Shown here in pieces: positions 5,734 through 9,140 of a stretch of DNA of 9,140 bases. This DNA comes from an uncultured Collinsella sp. GTDB taxonomy: Bacteria > Actinomycetota > Coriobacteriia > Coriobacteriales > Coriobacteriaceae. The notes below the pieces were generated by a model, which did no database searches, was not told the origin of the DNA, and was given only the letters and a program-made list of their open reading frames with translations. Each line of letters begins with the position of its first letter. The first letter of the stretch is position 1. Both the position numbers and the translations under genes were made by a program. The stretch lies in assembly GCA_900548255.1 (NCBI GenBank), contig URKH01000074.1, positions 1 to 9,140 on the forward strand. Reading direction: 5' to 3'.

Positions 5734-5778
5734 AAATGAGGGCTTATGTTTGGGCTGTGGGGCCGCGTGCGCCTGGGC

Positions 5779-5784
5779 TACAAT
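5779..5784 (+). promoter_or_regulatory. Candidate -10 element of the thyA-folA promoter
   Basis: TACAAT at 5779-5784 is a good -10 match, 34 bases ahead of the thyA ATG. No convincing -35 stands at the usual distance (TGTGGG at 5756 is poor), so activator help or a weak promoter is implied. It is the only plausible plus-strand promoter between the divergent genes. Confidence 0.4.
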
Positions 5785-5818
5785 AAAAATTGCTTATAGG
5801 CGACTGACAGGAGGGTCA

Positions 5819-6667
5819 ATGAGCAAGGCTGATCAACAGTTTGTAACCATGTGCCGCGATATTCTGGACCATGGCACCACCACCGAGGGCCAAAAGGTCC
5901 GTCCGGTGTGGGAGGATGGCACCCCTGCCTATACCATTAAAAACTTTGGCGTTACGGCGCGCTACGACCTGCGCGAGGAGTTTCCCGCGCTTACCTTGCG
6001 TCGTACGGCCCTCAAATCTGCCATGGATGAGATCCTATGGATCTATCAAAAGAAGTCCAATAACGTGCATGACCTCAACAGCCATATTTGGGACGAGTGG
6101 GCCGACGAGACCGGCTCCATCGGCAAGGCCTACGGGTATCAGATTGGCCAGAAGAGCCATTATACCGAGGGCGACTTTGACCAGATGGACCGTGTGTTGT
6201 ACGACCTTGAGCATACGCCGTACAGTCGCCGCATCATGACCAACACGTACGTGTTTAGCGACCTTTCCGAGATGCACTTGTATCCGTGCGCCTACAGCGT
6301 GACGTATAACGTGACACAGCGACCGCAGGATGACAAACCGACGCTCAACATGATTCTCAACCAGCGCAGCCAGGACATTTTGGCCGCGAATAACTGGAAC
6401 GTGTGCCAGTACGCCATCTTGCTGATGATGGTCGCGCAGTCGGTCGATATGATTCCCGGCGAGCTGCTGCATGTGATTGCCGATGCCCACATTTACGACC
6501 GCCATGTCGACATCGTCCGCGAACTTATCGAGCGTCCGCAGTTTGCGGCGCCCAAGGTAACGCTTAACCCTGATGTGCACGATTTCTACGCGTTTACGAC
6601 CGACGACCTGATCGTCGAGGGCTACGAGCACGGCCCGCAGGTCAAGAGCATCCCCATTGCGGTATAG
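5819..6667 (+). CDS. thyA: Thymidylate synthase ThyA
   Basis: ThyA methylates dUMP to dTMP with 5,10-methylenetetrahydrofolate, which is oxidised to dihydrofolate. The product has 282 residues. Key features are the phosphate-binding arginines in YSRRIMTN (R137, R138), the nucleophile Cys157 in MHLYPCAYS, the NQRSQD phosphate site (181-186), AANNWNVCQYA, and the DAHIYDRH segment (222-229) that contacts dUMP. The C-terminus ends KSIPIAV. The NQRSQDILAANNWNV pattern is like the Bacillus-type enzyme rather than that of E. coli. The start is fixed by AGGAGG at 5809-5814, 4 bases before ATG. A frame extending further upstream crosses the operators and promoter and is not used. folA follows almost without a gap, matching the need to reduce the dihydrofolate that ThyA makes. 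Confidence 0.97.
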   Translation: MSKADQQFVTMCRDILDHGTTTEGQKVRPVWEDGTPAYTIKNFGVTARYDLREEFPALTLRRTALKSAMDEILWIYQKKSNNVHDLNSHIWDEWADETGSIGKAYGYQIGQKSHYTEGDFDQMDRVLYDLEHTPYSRRIMTNTYVFSDLSEMHLYPCAYSVTYNVTQRPQDDKPTLNMILNQRSQDILAANNWNVCQYAILLMMVAQSVDMIPGELLHVIADAHIYDRHVDIVRELIERPQFAAPKVTLNPDVHDFYAFTTDDLIVEGYEHGPQVKSIPIAV

Positions 6668-6676
6668 GTGGCAGGT

Positions 6677-7195
6677 ATGACGTGTAAGCTTTCTGCCATC
6701 GTCGCCGTGTGTGACGACTGGGGCATTGGCTGCGAGGGCGATATGGTCGTGTCCAATCGCGCCGACATGCGCCATTTTGTGGCGTGTACCAAGGGCTGTC
6801 CGGTCATCATGGGACGCAAGACGCTGCTGAGTTTTCCCGGTGGACGTCCGCTCAAGAATCGTCGCAATATCGTGCTCACGCGCGACGAGGATTTTACGCC
6901 CGAGGGAGTCGACGTGGTGCATAGTATCGGCGAGGCGCTCGCCGCGGTTGCCGATGAGCCCGTTGCCTGGGTGATCGGCGGCGGCGATGTCTATCGGCAG
7001 TTTTTGCCGTACTGCGTGGAGGCCGAGGTCACGCATAACCACTGCGTCCATCCCGTGGACACGTACTTTCCCGACTTGGACGCCGATCCCGCGTGGGAAG
7101 TTGCGCGGCGCGAAGGGGTTGCCACGATTGCCGCGGGCGAGGGTGACGAAGGCCTCGATTATGAGTTCGTGACGTATCGTCGCGTTAGTGCTTAA
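6677..7195 (+). CDS. folA: Dihydrofolate reductase
   Basis: The enzyme reduces dihydrofolate to tetrahydrofolate with NADPH, recycling the product of ThyA, and is the target of trimethoprim. The 172-residue product shows the DHFR layout: LSAIVAVCDDWGIGCEGDM (5-23) for the N-terminal strand and Met20-type loop, RADMRHF with the likely catalytic Asp30, VIMGRKTLLSFPGGRPL (43-59) for NADPH binding, NIVLTRD (64-70), and WVIGGGDVYRQFLP (98-111). The C-terminal strand ends YEFVTYRRV. ATG 6677 is preferred because AGGTGG (6666-6671) lies 5 bases upstream. A GTG directly after the thyA stop at 6668 would add only three residues and lacks a good site. The gap to thyA is 9 bases, so the two are cotranscribed. 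Confidence 0.94.
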   Translation: MTCKLSAIVAVCDDWGIGCEGDMVVSNRADMRHFVACTKGCPVIMGRKTLLSFPGGRPLKNRRNIVLTRDEDFTPEGVDVVHSIGEALAAVADEPVAWVIGGGDVYRQFLPYCVEAEVTHNHCVHPVDTYFPDLDADPAWEVARREGVATIAAGEGDEGLDYEFVTYRRVSA

Positions 7196-7235
7196 ATCAC
7201 CTTTTGCCACGGTATTATCGGGTTGGAATGATTGA

Positions 7236-7266
7236 GGGGCGACGCCTGGCGTCGCCTCGTTGTATA
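7236..7266 (+). terminator. Hairpin after folA, possible terminator
   Basis: Arms GGGGCGACGC (7236-7245) and GCGTCGCCTC (7249-7258) form a 10-bp GC-rich stem, with one G-U pair, around a 3-base loop. The tail GTTGTATAT is only moderately T-rich. It stands 40 bases past the folA stop and 40 bases ahead of the next start, as expected for the end of the thyA-folA unit. Confidence 0.6.
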
Positions 7267-7298
7267 TAGATGCTGCTATTGGAAGGGTTCGGGCTGCT

Positions 7299-8213
7299 AT
7301 GACTGATGCCGTTGAGGTGCTGCGAATCGATTCGCTCGAGGACGAGCGGCTCGATGCCTACGTGCGACTGACCGAGCGCGAGCTGCGCTGCGTGCTGGAG
7401 CCGCAAAAGGGCATCTTTATCGCCGAGAGCGCTAAGGTTATCGAGCGCGCGGTTCGCGCCGGATACGGGCCGGTGAGTTTTCTGTTGGGTGAGCGCTGGC
7501 TCGACCAGATGATGCCGCTGTTTGAGCGCCTGGTTGTGCGCGAGGGCGCGGGTCCGGTTCCTGTGTTCGTTGCCTCCATGGAGCTCATGGAGCAGCTGAC
7601 GGGCTTCAATGTGACGCGCGGTGCGCTCGCGGCATTTCGTCGCCCGCGACAGATTCCGGTTGATGAGTTCTTGGGCGGCGTCGTCGAGGCGGCGGGGGAG
7701 CGCCCGGTGCGCGTGTGCGTGCTCGAGGGCATTGTCGACCATACCAATGTGGGCGCAATATTCCGCTCGGCGGCCGCGCTCAACGTCGACGGCATTTTGG
7801 TCAGTCCTACGTGTTGTGATCCGCTGTATCGTCGTTCGGCCCGCGTGAGCATGGGCACGGTGTTCCAGGTGCCCTGGACACGCATTGGCAGCGAAGCGCG
7901 CGTATGGCCGCATGATGGGCTGGCGGCGCTACACGATGCCGGCTTTTCGTGTGCCGCTATGGCGTTGACGGATGATTCGGTGTCGCTGGACGATCCCGCG
8001 CTCCAGGAGATTGACCGCCTGGCAATCTTTATGGGCACCGAGGGTGCTGGCTTGGGCGCCAAGACCATTGCAGGCTGCGACCGCGCCGTGCGTATTCCGA
8101 TGGCGCATGGGGTCGATTCACTCAACGTGGCCGCGGCAAGCGCTGTTGCCTTTTGGCAGCTGTGCCCGCATGTGAGCAACGAGTACCACTACCAGCCGGG
8201 GCTGTATCACTAG
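7299..8213 (+). CDS. TrmH/SpoU-family RNA 2'-O-methyltransferase
   Basis: The 304-residue product belongs to the SPOUT superfamily, knotted enzymes that methylate ribose 2'-OH in tRNA or rRNA using S-adenosylmethionine. The N-terminal part (about 1-130) resembles the substrate-binding region that precedes the catalytic domain in TrmH-type enzymes, including IAESAKVIERAV (41-52). The catalytic domain has motif 1 in DHTNVGAIFRSAAAL (147-161, with N150 and R156), RVSMGTVFQVPW (182-193), motif 2 in IFMGTEGAGL (243-252), and motif 3 in RIPMAHGVDSLNVAAASAV (265-283, knot and SAM site). The exact RNA target cannot be read from the sequence. ATG 7299 is chosen: a purine-rich GGAAGGG lies upstream at 7281-7287, and the only earlier in-frame start is a TTG inside the hairpin tail. 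It stands alone after the hairpin, so it likely has its own promoter, not clearly seen. Confidence 0.9.
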   Translation: MTDAVEVLRIDSLEDERLDAYVRLTERELRCVLEPQKGIFIAESAKVIERAVRAGYGPVSFLLGERWLDQMMPLFERLVVREGAGPVPVFVASMELMEQLTGFNVTRGALAAFRRPRQIPVDEFLGGVVEAAGERPVRVCVLEGIVDHTNVGAIFRSAAALNVDGILVSPTCCDPLYRRSARVSMGTVFQVPWTRIGSEARVWPHDGLAALHDAGFSCAAMALTDDSVSLDDPALQEIDRLAIFMGTEGAGLGAKTIAGCDRAVRIPMAHGVDSLNVAAASAVAFWQLCPHVSNEYHYQPGLYH

Positions 8214-8221
8214 GCAGATAG

Positions 8222-8273
8222 TTAGCACCGGGCTCTGGTTCGGGGCGTTTCGGCCGACGTCGGTCGGTGCTAA
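8222..8273. repeat. Long-range inverted repeat with inner palindrome after the methyltransferase gene
   Basis: TTAGCACCG (8222-8230) and CGGTGCTAA (8265-8273) are a perfect 9-bp inverted repeat 34 bases apart. Within the gap lies a perfect 10-bp palindrome, CCGACGTCGG (8254-8263). The region falls 8 bases past the methyltransferase stop. It may form a terminator-like stem, but no T-run follows at once; T-rich sequence appears only from about 8303. A structured leader for the MATE gene is an alternative. Confidence 0.45.
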
Positions 8274-8338
8274 GCTGGTATTGGCTTTGGTCTTAAATTG
8301 CCGTTTTGTTGTTTGACGTACGCTGGTGGGGAGGGCGT

Positions 8339-9140
8339 GTGGCTAAGAAATCTACGGCTATCGATGTAACGCAGGGTGTCATTTGGCAACAGCTGCTGTC
8401 GCTGTGCGTCCCTATCTTCTTTAGCTCGTTTTTTCAGCAGGCTTACACGCTTATTGGTACGTATATCGTCGGCCAGTTTGGCGGCAAGCTCGCGCTGGGT
8501 GGCATTCAAGCCACGATGGTGCTCACCGAGCTCTGCATTGGCTTTTGCGTTGGCGTTGGCGCTGGCTGCGCGGTCATTACCGGTCAGTTTTTTGGTCAGC
8601 ACGATGATGAGCGATTGAGTCGTTCGGTCCATACGGCCATGACGCTCGCGCTGGTGGGCGGTATCGTTTTCTCGATTCTTGGCATAGTGTTCGTTGAGCC
8701 CATGCTGGTACTTATGAACACGCCGCATGAACTATTGGCCGAGGGCGTGGCCTATGCTCGTTGCTATTTTGCCGCCATGGTTGCGGCGCTGCTGCTCAAT
8801 ATGGGAACGGCGCTGCTGCGCGCCGTGGGCGACACACGCGGTCCTGCTGTGATCATTGCTTCCGGCTGCCTTGTTAATGCGGTGCTTGATGTCATCTTCG
8901 TTGCCGTGCTTCATATGGAGGCTCTGGGCTGCGGCATCGCGGTGGCGCTGACCATTTGCTCCAACGCCACGATGATCGTGATTCGTATGATGCACGCTCC
9001 GGGTGCGTGGCGGCTTTCACTGTCCAAACTCTGCATTGATCCTGGCATTTGTAAGAGCATGATCTCGTGTGGTCTGCCGCTTGGCTTTCAGTCTGCTGCG
9101 TATTCGATTTCCAACGTTTTGATTCAGGTGTCGGTCAACT
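8339..9140 (+). CDS. MATE-family multidrug/cation antiporter, N-terminal 267 residues (cut by window edge)
   Basis: MATE proteins are 12-helix inner-membrane antiporters that export drugs or metabolites using a Na+ or H+ gradient. The 267 visible codons begin VAKKSTAIDVTQGVIWQQLL, a typical MATE start. Hydrophobic segments follow at about 18-40, 50-82, 98-125, 135-160, 168-192 and 197-217, and a further one starts at about 240. The motifs RAVGDTRGP (161-169) and NAVLDVIFV (180-188) are characteristic of the family. The frame remains open at the right edge, where about 180 residues of a usual ~450 are missing. The start is GTG at 8339, with GGGAGG at 8329-8334 only four bases away. No ATG near it gives the family N-terminus. 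The substrate cannot be told. Confidence 0.9.
   Translation, partial: MAKKSTAIDVTQGVIWQQLLSLCVPIFFSSFFQQAYTLIGTYIVGQFGGKLALGGIQATMVLTELCIGFCVGVGAGCAVITGQFFGQHDDERLSRSVHTAMTLALVGGIVFSILGIVFVEPMLVLMNTPHELLAEGVAYARCYFAAMVAALLLNMGTALLRAVGDTRGPAVIIASGCLVNAVLDVIFVAVLHMEALGCGIAVALTICSNATMIVIRMMHAPGAWRLSLSKLCIDPGICKSMISCGLPLGFQSAAYSISNVLIQVSVN

Noticed and set aside
6668..6676. GTG directly after thyA as start of folA
   Set aside because: ATG at 6677 has a better placed AGGTGG and gives the usual short DHFR N-terminus; the difference is three residues.
6035..7210. Minus-strand open frame of 391 codons opposite thyA and folA
   Set aside because: Shadow of two clearly identified enzymes; no motif of its own.

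Overview
The window is a chimera. From about position 943 to the end it reads as one continuous, GC-rich chromosomal segment of an actinomycete. Gene content and protein style best fit a gut Coriobacteriia such as Collinsella; this is a judgement by eye, not a database result. The first ~940 bases do not belong to that genome. They appear to hold two other pieces. Positions 1 to ~796 look like a Bacteroidetes fragment: an AT-rich intergenic stretch with a short tandem repeat, an intrinsic terminator, and the C-terminal discoidin (F5/8 type C, CBM32-like) module of a secreted glycosidase on the minus strand. Positions ~797 to ~940 look like a fragment of a Firmicutes mobile element or phage: the tail of a small membrane-anchored protein, then the first ~25 codons of a DUF4406-like protein, both on the minus strand. 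The frame stays open across both joins, which creates hybrid reading frames that are probably not real proteins.

The chromosomal part starts inside smc, with about the last 475 codons present. It continues with ftsY (the smc stop and ftsY start share one base) and ffh (10-bp gap, GTG start): the chromosome-condensation and signal-recognition-particle operon. A hairpin follows ffh and is shared with a convergent minus-strand gene encoding a DUF134 helix-turn-helix domain fused to a NifX/NifB-type cofactor-binding domain with a His/Cys-rich tail. That gene carries a very strong internal Shine-Dalgarno sequence and an in-frame ATG exactly where the NifX domain begins, so it may yield two products. 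Its promoter region has two copies of a palindrome (TCTGRCATATGTCAGA-like) centred 53 bp apart, about five helical turns. One overlaps the predicted transcription start and one lies just upstream of the -35, as expected of a looping or cooperative autoregulator.

Divergent from it are thyA and folA, a tight pair for dTMP synthesis and dihydrofolate recycling. After a hairpin comes a TrmH/SpoU-type RNA methyltransferase. An intergenic region with a 9-bp inverted repeat follows, and then the N-terminal 267 codons of a MATE-family transporter that runs off the right edge.

No rRNA, tRNA, CRISPR array, insertion sequence or replication origin was seen. The points most worth a second look are the three-source join at the left end and the self-contained regulatory unit around the DUF134-NifX gene.
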